Shown piece by piece: positions 25,690 through 34,731 of a stretch of DNA of 64,000 bases. The stretch is from UBA2882 sp045542735 (GTDB taxonomy: Bacteria > Bacillota > Clostridia > Lachnospirales > Lachnospiraceae): the NCBI GenBank assembly GCA_045542735.1, contig JAZQLQ010000012.1, positions 25,697-89,696 on the forward strand, written 5' to 3'. The position numbers and the translations under genes are program-made. The notes under the pieces are model-generated. The model was not told the DNA's origin, ran no database searches, and was given only the letters and a program-made list of their open reading frames with translations. Position 1 is the stretch's first letter. Every line of letters begins with the position of its first letter.

Positions 25690-26841
25690 ATGGATTTTAC
25701 TTTAAAAAAAGAACATGAAATGGCGAGACAGTTATTCAAAGATTTCGCTGAAAATGAAGTAAAGCCTCTCGCTCAGGAAATCGATGAAGAACACAGATTC
25801 CCCAGAGAGACAGTTGAAAAAATGGCTAAATACGGCCTTTTAGGCATTCCTGTACCCAAGGAATACGGCGGACAGGGTTGTGATATCTTAACATACGCTA
25901 TGTGTGTTGAAGAGTTATCGAAAGTTTGCGGTACTACAGGTGTTATTGTTTCCGCTCATACTTCCCTTTGTGTAGATCCTATCATGACATATGGTACAGA
26001 AGAACAGAAACAGAAATACGTTCCCGATTTAGCATCCGGTAAAAAACTTGGTGCTTTCGGTTTGACAGAGCCCGGTGCAGGTACAGACGCTCAGGGTCAG
26101 CAGACAAAAGCTGTTTTAGATGGTGACGAATGGGTATTAAACGGAACAAAATGCTTTATCACAAACGGTAAAGAAGCTGACGTTTATATTGTTATCGCTG
26201 TAACAGGTAAAGTTGAGAAACGCGGTCGTGTTTCCAAAGAGATTTCCGCTTTCATCGTAGAAAAAGGAACTCCCGGATTTACATTCGGTACAAAAGAAAA
26301 TAAAATGGGTATCTGTGCATCCTCCACATATGAGTTGATCTTCACAGATTGCCGTATCCCCAAAGAAAACCTTTTAGGTGCAAAAGGAAAAGGTTTCGGT
26401 ATCGCAATGCATACTCTTGACGGTGGTCGTATCGGTATCGCTGCTCAGGCTCTTGGTATTGCAGAAGGTGCTTTAGAGACAACTATCAACTATGTAAAAG
26501 AAAGAAAACAGTTTGGTAGATCTATCGCACAGTTCCAGAATACACAGTTCCAGTTAGCAGATATGGCTACAAAAGTAGAAGCTGCTAAATTATTGGTTTA
26601 CAAAGCAGCAGTAGCAAAGAATACACAGAAAGTATATTCTGTAGAAGCTGCTATGGCTAAATTATATGCTGCAGAAGTAGCTATGGAAGTAACAACAAAA
26701 TGCGTTCAGTTGCATGGTGGTTACGGTTACATCAAAGAGTACGATGTAGAGCGTATGATGCGTGACGCTAAGATTACAGAGATCTACGAAGGAACTTCCG
26801 AAGTTCAGCGTATGGTTATTTCTGGAAGTTTATTAAAATAG
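25690..26841 (+). CDS. bcd: Butyryl-CoA dehydrogenase
   Basis: A 383-residue FAD enzyme of the acyl-CoA dehydrogenase family that reduces crotonyl-CoA to butyryl-CoA. In Clostridia it works with EtfAB, coupling to ferredoxin reduction by electron bifurcation. Typical segments are FGLTEPGAGTDAQGQQT (about residues 120-136) and CFITNGKEADVY (about 152-163). The catalytic glutamate lies in IYEGTSEVQRM (about 366-376). AGGAGG lies upstream, and etfB starts 13 bases after its stop. Confidence 0.96.
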   Translation: MDFTLKKEHEMARQLFKDFAENEVKPLAQEIDEEHRFPRETVEKMAKYGLLGIPVPKEYGGQGCDILTYAMCVEELSKVCGTTGVIVSAHTSLCVDPIMTYGTEEQKQKYVPDLASGKKLGAFGLTEPGAGTDAQGQQTKAVLDGDEWVLNGTKCFITNGKEADVYIVIAVTGKVEKRGRVSKEISAFIVEKGTPGFTFGTKENKMGICASSTYELIFTDCRIPKENLLGAKGKGFGIAMHTLDGGRIGIAAQALGIAEGALETTINYVKERKQFGRSIAQFQNTQFQLADMATKVEAAKLLVYKAAVAKNTQKVYSVEAAMAKLYAAEVAMEVTTKCVQLHGGYGYIKEYDVERMMRDAKITEIYEGTSEVQRMVISGSLLK

Positions 26842-26854
26842 GAGGTACGTTATC

Positions 26855-27640
26855 GTGAAAATCATCGTTTGTATTAAACAGGTTCCGGATACAAAAGGCG
26901 GCGTTAAATTCAATCCGGATGGAACTCTGGACAGAGGTGCTATGCTCGCTATCATGAACCCGGACGACAAAGCCGGATTAGAGGCAGCTCTTAGATTAAA
27001 AGATCAGTATGGTGCAGAAGTTACTGTATTGACAATGGGTCTTCCCAAAGCAGCAGACGTTCTTCGTGAAGCTATCGCTATGGGCGCAGACAAAGGTGTA
27101 CTTGTAACAGATAGAGTATTAGGTGGTGCTGATACTTGGGCTACATCCACAACTATCGCAGGTGCAATCAGAAACTTAGAATATGATTTAATCATCACAG
27201 GTCGTCAGGCTATCGATGGTGATACAGCTCAGGTTGGTCCTCAGATCGCTGAGCACTTAGACCTTCCTGTAATTTCTTATGCACAGGATATCAAAGTAGA
27301 TGGTGACAAAGTTGTTGTAGAGCGTCTCTATGATGACAGATATCACGTAATCGAATGCCAGATGCCTTGTTTGGTAACAGCTCTTTCTGAGTTAAACGAT
27401 CCTCGTTACATGACTCCCGGTGGAATCTTCGATGCTTGCAAAGCAGAGATTACTACATGGGGAAGAGCAGACCTTAAAGATGTTGAAGATTGCAATTTAG
27501 GTCTTGCAGGATCTCCTACAAAAATCGCAAAAGCATCTGACAAAGTACGTAAAGGTGCAGGCGAGAAAGTAACTCCTGATTCTCCTGAAGAAGCAGTAGA
27601 TTACATCGTAGGTAAATTAAAAGAGAAACATGTTATCTAA
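26855..27640 (+). CDS. etfB: Electron transfer flavoprotein subunit beta
   Basis: A 261-residue subunit of the flavoprotein that passes electrons between NADH, ferredoxin and butyryl-CoA dehydrogenase. The start MKIIVCIKQVPDT and the AMGADKGVLVTD nucleotide-binding segment (about residues 84-95) are typical. ITGRQAIDGDTAQVGPQIAE (about 114-133) is the EtfB signature. It starts at GTG 26855 with AGGAGG 8 bases upstream. It lies between bcd and etfA, the usual bifurcating Bcd-Etf order. Confidence 0.96.
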   Translation: MKIIVCIKQVPDTKGGVKFNPDGTLDRGAMLAIMNPDDKAGLEAALRLKDQYGAEVTVLTMGLPKAADVLREAIAMGADKGVLVTDRVLGGADTWATSTTIAGAIRNLEYDLIITGRQAIDGDTAQVGPQIAEHLDLPVISYAQDIKVDGDKVVVERLYDDRYHVIECQMPCLVTALSELNDPRYMTPGGIFDACKAEITTWGRADLKDVEDCNLGLAGSPTKIAKASDKVRKGAGEKVTPDSPEEAVDYIVGKLKEKHVI

Positions 27641-27667
27641 TATTAATAAGGAAAAGTGGTGAAAAAA

Positions 27668-28717
27668 ATGAATTTAGCAGAATATAAAGGTGTATATGTC
27701 TTTGCACAGCAGGTAGATAATGAAATCAGCGGCATTGCTTTTGAATTACTTGGTAAAGCAAAAGAATTAGCTGCTCCTTTAAACACAGAAGTAGCTGCAG
27801 TATTAATCGGTTCTGATGTTAAGGGTCTTGCAGACCAGTTAGCAGAGTACGGCGCAGACAAGGTTATCGTTGTTGACGATCCTGAGTTGAAAGAGTACAG
27901 AACAGAGCCTTATGCACATGCACTTGCTTCCGTTATCAATGAGTACAAACCCGAAATCGTTTTAGTAGGTGCTACAGCAATCGGTCGTGACCTTGGTCCT
28001 ACCGTTTCCGCTAGAGTAGCTACGGGTCTTACAGCTGACTGTACAGTACTTGAGATCGGTGATTTCCCGTTAGTAGCAATTCCCGGAAAAGAAGATGAGC
28101 AGAAACACAATCAGTTATTAATGACTCGTCCTGCTTTCGGTGGTAACACAATCGCTACCATCGCTTGCCCGAACACACGCCCTCAGATGGCAACTGTTCG
28201 TCCCGGTGTTATGCAGAAAATCGAGCCTATCAAAGGCGCTAAAGCAAACGTTATCGAGTACAATCCCGGATTTACTCCTAACAAAAAATATGTTACTATC
28301 AAAGAAGTAGTAAAAGCTGTTTCCGATACAGTAGATATCATGGAAGCTAAAATCTTAGTTTCCGGTGGTCGTGGTGTTGGAACTCCCGAAAACTTCAAAA
28401 TTTTGGAAGATCTTGCAGAAGTACTTGGCGGTACAGTAAGCTGCTCCCGTGCAGTTGTAGATGCTGGTTGGAAACCCAGAGATCTTCAGGTTGGACAGAC
28501 TGGTAAAACAGTACGTCCTAACGTATACTTCGCTATCGGTATTTCCGGTGCTATCCAGCACGTTGCCGGTATGGAAGAGGCAGACATCATCATCGCTATC
28601 AACAAAGATGAAGATGCTCCTATCTTCGATGTAGCTGACTACGGTATCGTAGGTGATTTGAACAAAATCGTGCCTCAGTTAACAGAGAGCATCAAAGCTG
28701 CAATCGCTAATAAATAA
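27668..28717 (+). CDS. etfA: Electron transfer flavoprotein subunit alpha
   Basis: A 349-residue partner of EtfB. The N-terminal part begins NLAEYKGVYVFAQQ. The C-terminal FAD domain carries SGGRGVGTPENFKILEDLAE (about residues 234-253), then SRAVVDAGW and GQTGKTVRPNVYFAIGISG (about 277-295), all diagnostic of EtfA. The start is uncertain: AAGGA at 27648-27652 suits GTG 27659 better, while ATG 27668 matches the usual N-terminus. Last gene of the operon, followed by a weak hairpin (28744-28766) and a terminator. Confidence 0.95.
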   Translation: MNLAEYKGVYVFAQQVDNEISGIAFELLGKAKELAAPLNTEVAAVLIGSDVKGLADQLAEYGADKVIVVDDPELKEYRTEPYAHALASVINEYKPEIVLVGATAIGRDLGPTVSARVATGLTADCTVLEIGDFPLVAIPGKEDEQKHNQLLMTRPAFGGNTIATIACPNTRPQMATVRPGVMQKIEPIKGAKANVIEYNPGFTPNKKYVTIKEVVKAVSDTVDIMEAKILVSGGRGVGTPENFKILEDLAEVLGGTVSCSRAVVDAGWKPRDLQVGQTGKTVRPNVYFAIGISGAIQHVAGMEEADIIIAINKDEDAPIFDVADYGIVGDLNKIVPQLTESIKAAIANK

Positions 28718-28794
28718 GAAGTGGTTTGTTTTACTTAATAAATGATGGTAGTTGCAAGCTGCCATCGGCTGATACATATTTATATCAGTAAGAA

Positions 28795-28827
28795 AGAAGC
28801 CTGGACGCTGGTTCTGGGCTTCTTTTG
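28795..28827 (+). terminator. Rho-independent terminator of the butyrate operon
   Basis: AGAAGCC (28795-28801) pairs with GGCTTCT (28817-28823) and is followed by TTT. The loop of 15 bases can pair further. A small hairpin without a T tail precedes it at 28744-28766. Confidence 0.75.
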
Positions 28828-28861
28828 TTACACAAACAAACGATAAAGCGGCAGAAAGTTG

Positions 28862-28890
28862 TTGACAAATAAAATACTTGGAATTACTAT
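28862..28890 (+). promoter_or_regulatory. Strong sigma-A promoter
   Basis: TTGACA (28862-28867), a 17-base spacer and TACTAT (28885-28890). It drives a leader of about 155 bases before the gene at 29054. Confidence 0.75.
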
Positions 28891-28967
28891 ATAAGTGTAA
28901 TCAACGCATTACATCCGTGAAAATCGTTTCGTCGGTCTTTCTTGACAGGCAGTATTCTTTGGCATCT

Positions 28968-29049
28968 CGCCAACATTTTCACAAAGCAAAAATGAAAAGT
29001 TGGCGGAATTGAAAAGTGATGTATAACCATGGATTCCGCCGGAAAGGAG
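28968..29049 (+). promoter_or_regulatory. Leader with two competing hairpins before the ribosome site
   Basis: Hairpin A pairs CGCCAAC (28968-28974) with GTTGGCG (28999-29005), plus TTTTCA with TGAAAA inside. Hairpin B pairs GGCGGAAT (29002-29009) with ATTCCGCC (29033-29040). They share GGCG at 29002-29005, so they exclude each other. The ribosome site GGAAAGGAG (29041-29049) directly follows B. This suggests regulation of translation, but no known riboswitch consensus is recognised. Confidence 0.5.
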
Positions 29050-29053
29050 TTTT

Positions 29054-29896
29054 ATGAGTTATACAAAAAAATCACTGGAGGAATTGAACATATTGGATGA
29101 TTTCCTGATGAATGCCATTGTATCGGCGCCTGAAATCGGAGAGGTGTTTTGCAAAACAGTGTTATCAGTTCTTCTGCAAAGAAAAATAGGAAAGCTGAGA
29201 ATAGTGTCTCAGAGGATGATTCCACCTTGTACACCTAAACATAGAGGGATTCGTATGGATGTGGAAGTTCAGGAATTTGAGACAGATGATCATGATATGT
29301 CACCGGTAAATATCTATGATTTGGAACCTAATTTGCAAAAAGGAGTGCATCTGCCGAGACACAATCGTTTTTATCAGGCAAAGATGGATGGGAGATATTT
29401 AAAGAGCGGCGATAGTAACTTTATTAACTTGCCGAATCTATATGTGATTACAATTACCAATTTTGATCCATTTGGATATGATTACATGATGTATCGTATT
29501 CACAATCGTTGCATGGAAGTAGATGAATTGAAATATGATGACGGTTTAGAATTTGTTTACTTTTATACCGGTGGACATAAGGGTGGAAATGAAAGTATTA
29601 AAGCTATGTTAAATTACTTTCAGCATAGTCAAAAAGAAAATGCTGTGGATACAGCAACAGAGGAAATTAGTAGGATTGTAGAACAGATTCGGATATTACC
29701 GGAAGTGAGGAATGAGTATATGACCTTGGGGGATATTATTGATCGTGAAAGAGAAGAGGAAGCGTCCATGCAATTGATAGCGTATGTTGATAATTTGATG
29801 AAAAATCTTGGGTTAGATTTACAGGCTGCGTGTACTGCTTTAGGCACCACAGAAGAAGCATATCGAAGAGCACTGGAATTGCAGGAAGAAGAGTAA
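29054..29896 (+). CDS. Rpn/PD-(D/E)XK nuclease-family transposase-like protein
   Basis: A 280-residue protein of the type often labelled PD-(D/E)XK nuclease family transposase, which is abundant in Lachnospiraceae. The nuclease core lies at about residues 60-130: GIRMDVEVQ (about 65-73) gives the metal-binding D-x-E strand, and RFYQAKMDGRYLKSG follows. The C-terminal third is helical and charged. Members are related to RpnA-type proteins that promote recombination. No terminal inverted repeats or target duplications flank it here, so it stands as a solitary gene with its own promoter, structured leader and terminator. Whether it is mobile is open. Confidence 0.8.
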   Translation: MSYTKKSLEELNILDDFLMNAIVSAPEIGEVFCKTVLSVLLQRKIGKLRIVSQRMIPPCTPKHRGIRMDVEVQEFETDDHDMSPVNIYDLEPNLQKGVHLPRHNRFYQAKMDGRYLKSGDSNFINLPNLYVITITNFDPFGYDYMMYRIHNRCMEVDELKYDDGLEFVYFYTGGHKGGNESIKAMLNYFQHSQKENAVDTATEEISRIVEQIRILPEVRNEYMTLGDIIDREREEEASMQLIAYVDNLMKNLGLDLQAACTALGTTEEAYRRALELQEEE

Positions 29897-29905
29897 TTGA
29901 TTATG

Positions 29906-29945
29906 AAACTCTCAATATTAGTCGCGGCTGATATTGGGAGTTTTT
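29906..29945 (+). terminator. Rho-independent terminator
   Basis: A 13-bp stem with one wobble (29906-29918 with 29931-29943), a 12-base loop and TTTTT. Confidence 0.85.
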
Positions 29946-30026
29946 CCATTTGTTTTTTAGAAGATGCAACTATGATGCAATCGTGTGATAATATTAAGAT
30001 GGACAATGGAAGAATAGGGAGAAAAA

Positions 30027-31175
30027 ATGAATAAAGTCAAGAAAACTTGGTTCACAGTATGCTTGCTTATTTGTATGTGTGTATTTGTCGTGGGCGGATA
30101 TCTTGTGACAAGAGGCGGTGCTATGAATGAGTGTAAAATAGGAAGCAATCAACATATTTTTGTAGAATTCAATAGAAATATACATAGCAAGATGGTGGCA
30201 ACTCAAAAAAATCTGGAAAAGAGCATAACACCCTTGCAAAATAATCCGCAGATTATATTGGCTGATATGGAGTTGTGCAGACAATATCTGACACATGAAC
30301 TGGATGCATGTATCTTTGCATATGCTGATTTTGATGATGACAATATGAATGAAGTGTGTGTTAAAAATGATTTTGATGCAGATTATGGGCTATTAATGGA
30401 GGAAACCGAAGAAGCTTTGTATATGTATTATACAGAAGATGTCGCACATGAAAATGCGGTTTGGTGGAAAGTTGCACAATTGGGTGAGGGTGAAAGCGAA
30501 GAACTTCAAGGCGTTGTATGGAAGAACGAAGAGGGAACAAGAGTATGGAATCCTAAGGAAGAAGACTTTGTACAAATGCAGGGGTTTGAGGGCGAAGAAC
30601 CTTTCTATGAGTACTTTGATGAAGCGGGAGAAAAGATATTTACAATTTATTATGACCTCAATACCGGCAACGGCTGTGGAATATCCTATTATCTGGGACG
30701 TGGGTTTGTATTTTCGGAAACGGAAGAGGTACGCTGGGAAGATATAAGGAAAGATTATTTTGCCATAGAGACTATTCGGGGAGAAACATGTCCGGAAGAA
30801 GTGTCGGACTATGAAGAAAATGAGGAGTATGACAACGAAGGAAGAATGGTACATTATGAATCATTTGGAGTCTGGGAGAAAGGGAGTGGCGTAGAGAGAG
30901 ATTTTATATTACGATTATCATATGAATATGATTCCAATGGCAATTTACTTAAACGAGAGTATAGTCACAATTCCTCATTATTCGGAACTTGGTGTGGCTA
31001 TATATACAGCAGGTTTGATGAGGCTGGTAGAGTAGAATATGAATCGGCATATATTACGCATGGAAGTCTGGAATATTTATATATTTATCAGAATGATAGT
31101 GCCAAAGCGTCATATGCATTGGAAATAGATTGCAACATGGGAACGTTGATACCGCGTTTTGTAAAAGTACAATAA
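30027..31175 (+). CDS. Membrane-anchored protein with YD-like repeats, unknown function
   Basis: A 382-residue protein with one N-terminal membrane helix (about residues 7-27) and a large acidic outer part. The C-terminal third contains segments with the tyrosine-aspartate pattern of YD/RHS-type repeats: YEYDSNGNLLKREY near 300 and SRFDEAGRVEYESAY near 330. Earlier, EYDNEGRMVHYES is a third. These beta-hairpin repeats occur in wall-associated or toxin-like proteins, but no toxin domain is visible. It lies 11 bases before the lipoprotein gene, and both are probably one transcript. Base composition appears AT-richer than in the butyrate region. Confidence 0.6.
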   Translation: MNKVKKTWFTVCLLICMCVFVVGGYLVTRGGAMNECKIGSNQHIFVEFNRNIHSKMVATQKNLEKSITPLQNNPQIILADMELCRQYLTHELDACIFAYADFDDDNMNEVCVKNDFDADYGLLMEETEEALYMYYTEDVAHENAVWWKVAQLGEGESEELQGVVWKNEEGTRVWNPKEEDFVQMQGFEGEEPFYEYFDEAGEKIFTIYYDLNTGNGCGISYYLGRGFVFSETEEVRWEDIRKDYFAIETIRGETCPEEVSDYEENEEYDNEGRMVHYESFGVWEKGSGVERDFILRLSYEYDSNGNLLKREYSHNSSLFGTWCGYIYSRFDEAGRVEYESAYITHGSLEYLYIYQNDSAKASYALEIDCNMGTLIPRFVKVQ

Positions 31176-31186
31176 GGGGAGAAAGT

Positions 31187-33082
31187 ATGAAGCGTATTAT
31201 TTGTTTTTTAGAAATTATATTTTTGATGACATTATTACTGACCGGATGTCATACGGGAAATAAAGAAATAATAGAAACAGAACCTGCCAGTGAGACAGAA
31301 ACAGAGACAAAAACAAAAGAAGAGACGGAACCAGAAGTTCAACAAGAAAGCAGTCAAAAGCCGAAAGAAAACAAACCGGTGACAGAAGTAATGGACGGTG
31401 TTCGGTTACAGGTGAAAGGTGGATATTTATTACACATTTCAGATGATGATAGTGCGTTGTTTGTTGACTGTATATCGGGAACATCGGAAACTTATGAATT
31501 CTCCGAAAGTGTATCTATGTTATGCACTGATCAGATGTATATTTATTATATTCATTGTGATGAGCAGGATAATTATGAGATATATTCCATGAACCGTACT
31601 ACCGGGCAAAGTTTGCTACAAGAGGAAGTTAAAAAGGAACAAGGCTCTATTATTGATATGTTTCTGTATGAAGGACAATTACATGTCTTATGGGAAATTG
31701 ATTCTGTCCATGTAACATATTGGCAATATGAAGAGTATGTTTACAATGTTTCCTATGGGAGCTTGCGAAGTGTAGGACAGGTGAATCAAGCGCTGTATCA
31801 AAATATGAAAAACAAAGGTTATACGCTGATTGATGCTGGGGGAAAAATATATACAGCGGGATATTGTCTGCAAGAATTTGGGCAAATTTATGCGGAGAAC
31901 CGAGATGATGCACAAATTGGAATCTTTGATCAAGAGGGAAATTTCTGTGACATTGTAGAAGAAGTTAATGGTGTGGAATGGGTATATGAAATAAATGATT
32001 CTTATATTATATATGAAAGCGAAGAGTGGGATTTTACTATTTATGATCGTGTAACTCATACAAGTAAAGTGTTAGATGTCGGTTCTGCTTATTTGGGATA
32101 TGAAGAAGGGTGTATCTTTTATGAAAAATGGGAGCTTGGTGCTGACTTTTTTTCGGGGATAGAAACCATTTGCCGATATGATATAACAACGGAACAACTC
32201 ATAGAAGTGTACCAAAGAACAGGAAAAACGGGAACATTGGGAATGGAATACTTTTTGGGAAATAAAAATGATTTTTATATTTGGGATGGAAAAGCATATT
32301 TTATTTCTACCAATGGAAGAGATGTGAATTGGTATGTATATGACATAGAAAACGAAACTGTAGAACCGATAGAAAGTGCGGAGTCTCTCTGGCATTACAC
32401 CTATACAGACTATGGCACTGTGGTTGCAGATAGTAGACAAGCGATTTGTCCGATTTGTAAGCAAGAGTGCTATGCTGTCTATAGCGAGAGATTTGTATTG
32501 GGGAAACGGTTCCCGAACGCAAAGAAAATAAACGATTATTTAAAGGAGTTACAACAGCAGGAGTTGGATTCCGCAACAGAAATAGAAGGAGAAATTGTTA
32601 CACAAGAAGATTGTTGGCATTTTCCGGATTTAACTTTGCAAGATAAATTTTCTGTATATGTGGAAGGTGTAACAGAAGTAGGAGCACATTATCTACAGGT
32701 ATACTATAGTGGAATGCATTATGGCGGTGGAGCGGCACACGGACATCCGTATAGGGACTATATTCTGTTTGATTTAAATACGGGAGAAATAGTGACATTT
32801 GCAGATTTATATAGAGGAAACGAAAAAGAATTTAAACAGATTGTATTGGAGTATACGGTAAAGGATTGGGAAAGAGGAGAACAGATCTATGCCGCACAGA
32901 CAGAGGAACAGGTGCGCAAAGATGCACAAAAGTGGATATCATTAGATATGACAATTTCCTTTGAACAAGATGGGATTGTAGCTGTTTTGCCGGTATATAG
33001 CATGGGTTCCTTTGCAGATGGATTTTATGAAATTGAGATTCCCTATGAGGTTCTAGATATGAAAGAGCCTATGGAAAAATAA
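31187..33082 (+). CDS. Lipoprotein with C-terminal RsiV/DUF3298-like domain
   Basis: A 631-residue lipoprotein: the signal peptide ends in LLLTGC. A Glu/Thr-rich spacer (about residues 27-58) leads into a long beta-rich region with propeller-like strands (about 65-420). The final 200 residues resemble DUF3298/RsiV-type domains, with the block HYGGGAAHGHPYRDYILFDLNTGEIVTFADLY around 520-551. RsiV-like domains bind muramidases or act in wall sensing, but the function here is inferred only by fold. ATG 31187 follows AAGGGGAG and gives a correct signal peptide; the frame is open further upstream without a ribosome site. It is paired with the gene before it. Confidence 0.65.
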   Translation: MKRIICFLEIIFLMTLLLTGCHTGNKEIIETEPASETETETKTKEETEPEVQQESSQKPKENKPVTEVMDGVRLQVKGGYLLHISDDDSALFVDCISGTSETYEFSESVSMLCTDQMYIYYIHCDEQDNYEIYSMNRTTGQSLLQEEVKKEQGSIIDMFLYEGQLHVLWEIDSVHVTYWQYEEYVYNVSYGSLRSVGQVNQALYQNMKNKGYTLIDAGGKIYTAGYCLQEFGQIYAENRDDAQIGIFDQEGNFCDIVEEVNGVEWVYEINDSYIIYESEEWDFTIYDRVTHTSKVLDVGSAYLGYEEGCIFYEKWELGADFFSGIETICRYDITTEQLIEVYQRTGKTGTLGMEYFLGNKNDFYIWDGKAYFISTNGRDVNWYVYDIENETVEPIESAESLWHYTYTDYGTVVADSRQAICPICKQECYAVYSERFVLGKRFPNAKKINDYLKELQQQELDSATEIEGEIVTQEDCWHFPDLTLQDKFSVYVEGVTEVGAHYLQVYYSGMHYGGGAAHGHPYRDYILFDLNTGEIVTFADLYRGNEKEFKQIVLEYTVKDWERGEQIYAAQTEEQVRKDAQKWISLDMTISFEQDGIVAVLPVYSMGSFADGFYEIEIPYEVLDMKEPMEK

Positions 33083-33129
33083 CATAATCTCTGCTACTAT
33101 AATAAATAGTAAAGCAGAGGAGGAATATC

Positions 33130-33591
33130 ATGAAAAAAATTATGTTATATATATCATTGGCGATGTCTGTATTGTACATTATGGCAGTGGGCATAACTGT
33201 TGTGGCACAGGATAGTATAAAAGTGCAATATGGCATACAAATGGAGACGCCCTTTATTATACCTGCGGAAGATTTGATTACAAGTGGTGTGTTGACAGCT
33301 ATTACCATAGTGTTTGCTGTACTTTTAATGAGAGTAGGAAATGCGCCAAGAGCAACTGTAGAAATTGTGACTTTGATTGTACTTGTGGTGGCTTTGGTAG
33401 GTACACCGTTTTTGGAGAACATTGCAGCTGTCATATGGAATGCGCATTATGCGGCGCAAGGAACTGCACAATTAGCGACTTATTCTGTGATTCGTTCGTC
33501 TATGGGATGGTGTAAACCTATATTAACTTTTGCACAACTATTGTTGATCATATTTGCAGCAATTTCATTGGGGAGGAAAGAAAGAGTATGA
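33130..33591 (+). CDS. Four-helix membrane protein of unknown function
   Basis: A 153-residue protein with four hydrophobic segments (about residues 4-25, 50-72, 78-98, 128-146). No family motif is seen. AGAGGAGG precedes ATG 33130. Its last 4 bases overlap the rhomboid protease start (ATGA), so the two are translationally coupled, and the protein may assist or be a target of the protease. That is inference from position. Confidence 0.6.
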   Translation: MKKIMLYISLAMSVLYIMAVGITVVAQDSIKVQYGIQMETPFIIPAEDLITSGVLTAITIVFAVLLMRVGNAPRATVEIVTLIVLVVALVGTPFLENIAAVIWNAHYAAQGTAQLATYSVIRSSMGWCKPILTFAQLLLIIFAAISLGRKERV

Positions 33592-34169
33592 AAAACGCAC
33601 TAAAGAAAATAGATTATAATTCACCGGTAGTATTAAGTTTTGCTTTTATTTCATTTATTGTATTGATTCTGGGATTTATCACAAATGATTGGACTACAAG
33701 AGCATTCTTCTCTGTGTATCGGTCATCGTTGACAGATTTGTTTGGCTATGTACGCTTATTTGGTCATGTATTGGGCCATGCCAATTTATCCCATTACGTG
33801 AACAATATGATGATGCTTTTGTTGATTGGTCCCATGCTGGAAGAAAAATACGGCAGCAAGTTGTTATTGGAGATGATTTTAATCACAGCTTTTGTGACCG
33901 GCGTATTAAATAATCTGTTGTTCCCCACCGGCTTGTTGGGAGCCAGTGGTATTGTGTTTATGATGATTATTTTATCATCCGTTACCAGTGTAAAAGAAGG
34001 TAAGATTCCCCTTACTTTAATTGTGGTAGTGATTCTTTATCTTGGTGATCAGATTATGGCAGGTGTATTATCAAGAGATAACATTTCCCAGTTGACTCAT
34101 ATTATTGGCGGTGTATGTGGCGGCATCTTTGGTATGTGGATTGGCAGAGATCCTTCGTTGAAAGATTGA
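33588..34169 (+). CDS. Rhomboid family intramembrane serine protease
   Basis: A 193-residue six-helix membrane protease. The catalytic dyad is visible: serine in GASG (about residue 120) and histidine in LTHIIGGVCGG (about 171). The N-terminal helices carry the conserved region HANLSHYVNNMMMLLLIGPMLEEKYG (about 63-88, with the H-x-x-x-N pattern). It cleaves membrane proteins within the bilayer; substrates are unknown. It is coupled by a 4-base overlap to a small membrane protein and is followed, 45 bases later, by ybaK. Confidence 0.9.
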   Translation: MKNALKKIDYNSPVVLSFAFISFIVLILGFITNDWTTRAFFSVYRSSLTDLFGYVRLFGHVLGHANLSHYVNNMMMLLLIGPMLEEKYGSKLLLEMILITAFVTGVLNNLLFPTGLLGASGIVFMMIILSSVTSVKEGKIPLTLIVVVILYLGDQIMAGVLSRDNISQLTHIIGGVCGGIFGMWIGRDPSLKD

Positions 34170-34214
34170 TCGCCATAAGCTATGAAGTATCAGACAACAA
34201 GGAAGTGGACAACA

Positions 34215-34703
34215 ATGGCAAAACAAAAAGAAGTTAAGACCAATGCCATGCGCATATTGGAACGGATGAAAATTGCATATAACCATCAAGCTTATGAATG
34301 TGATGAATTTATTGATGGGATTCAGACGGCAGACCATTTGGGTCTGCCTCATGAGAAGGTTTATAAGACGTTGGTGACTTTGGGCAGTAGCAAGCAGTAC
34401 TTTGTATTTGTGATTCCCATTGAGGCGGAATTGGATATGAAAAAAGCAGCCAAAGCTGTTTCAGAAAAATCGGTTGCTATGATTCCTGTAAAGGATATTA
34501 CGGCTGTAACCGGGTATGTGAGAGGCGGCTGTACTGCTATCGGGATGAAAAAGCAGTACAAGACCGTTATTAGCGAGACAGCCAAGGAATTGGAGCATAT
34601 GTATGTCAGTGGTGGCAAGATTGGTTGTCAGATTGAGCTTGCGCCTGAGGATTTGCGCAAGGCAAGCAATGCAGTGTATGGGGATATTATTGACATAAGA
34701 TGA
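34215..34703 (+). CDS. ybaK: Cys-tRNA(Pro)/Cys-tRNA(Cys) deacylase
   Basis: A 162-residue editing enzyme of the YbaK/EbsC family that hydrolyses cysteine wrongly attached to tRNA-Pro. The family pattern is clear: TNAMRILERMKIAYNHQAYE at the start, LPHEKVYKTLVTLG (about residues 48-61), the catalytic-site lysine region, and GGCTAIGMKK (about 107-116). SGGKIGCQIELAPEDL (about 136-151) follows. ATG 34215 has AAGGAAG about 10 bases upstream. It is a stand-alone trans-editing protein. Confidence 0.9.
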   Translation: MAKQKEVKTNAMRILERMKIAYNHQAYECDEFIDGIQTADHLGLPHEKVYKTLVTLGSSKQYFVFVIPIEAELDMKKAAKAVSEKSVAMIPVKDITAVTGYVRGGCTAIGMKKQYKTVISETAKELEHMYVSGGKIGCQIELAPEDLRKASNAVYGDIIDIR

Positions 34704-34731
34704 TTTTGACAGAAGATGAGAGTGATAAAAA

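Noticed and set aside
29054..29896. Complete insertion sequence
   Set aside because: No terminal inverted repeats or target duplications were found around the gene, and it has its own promoter, leader and terminator.
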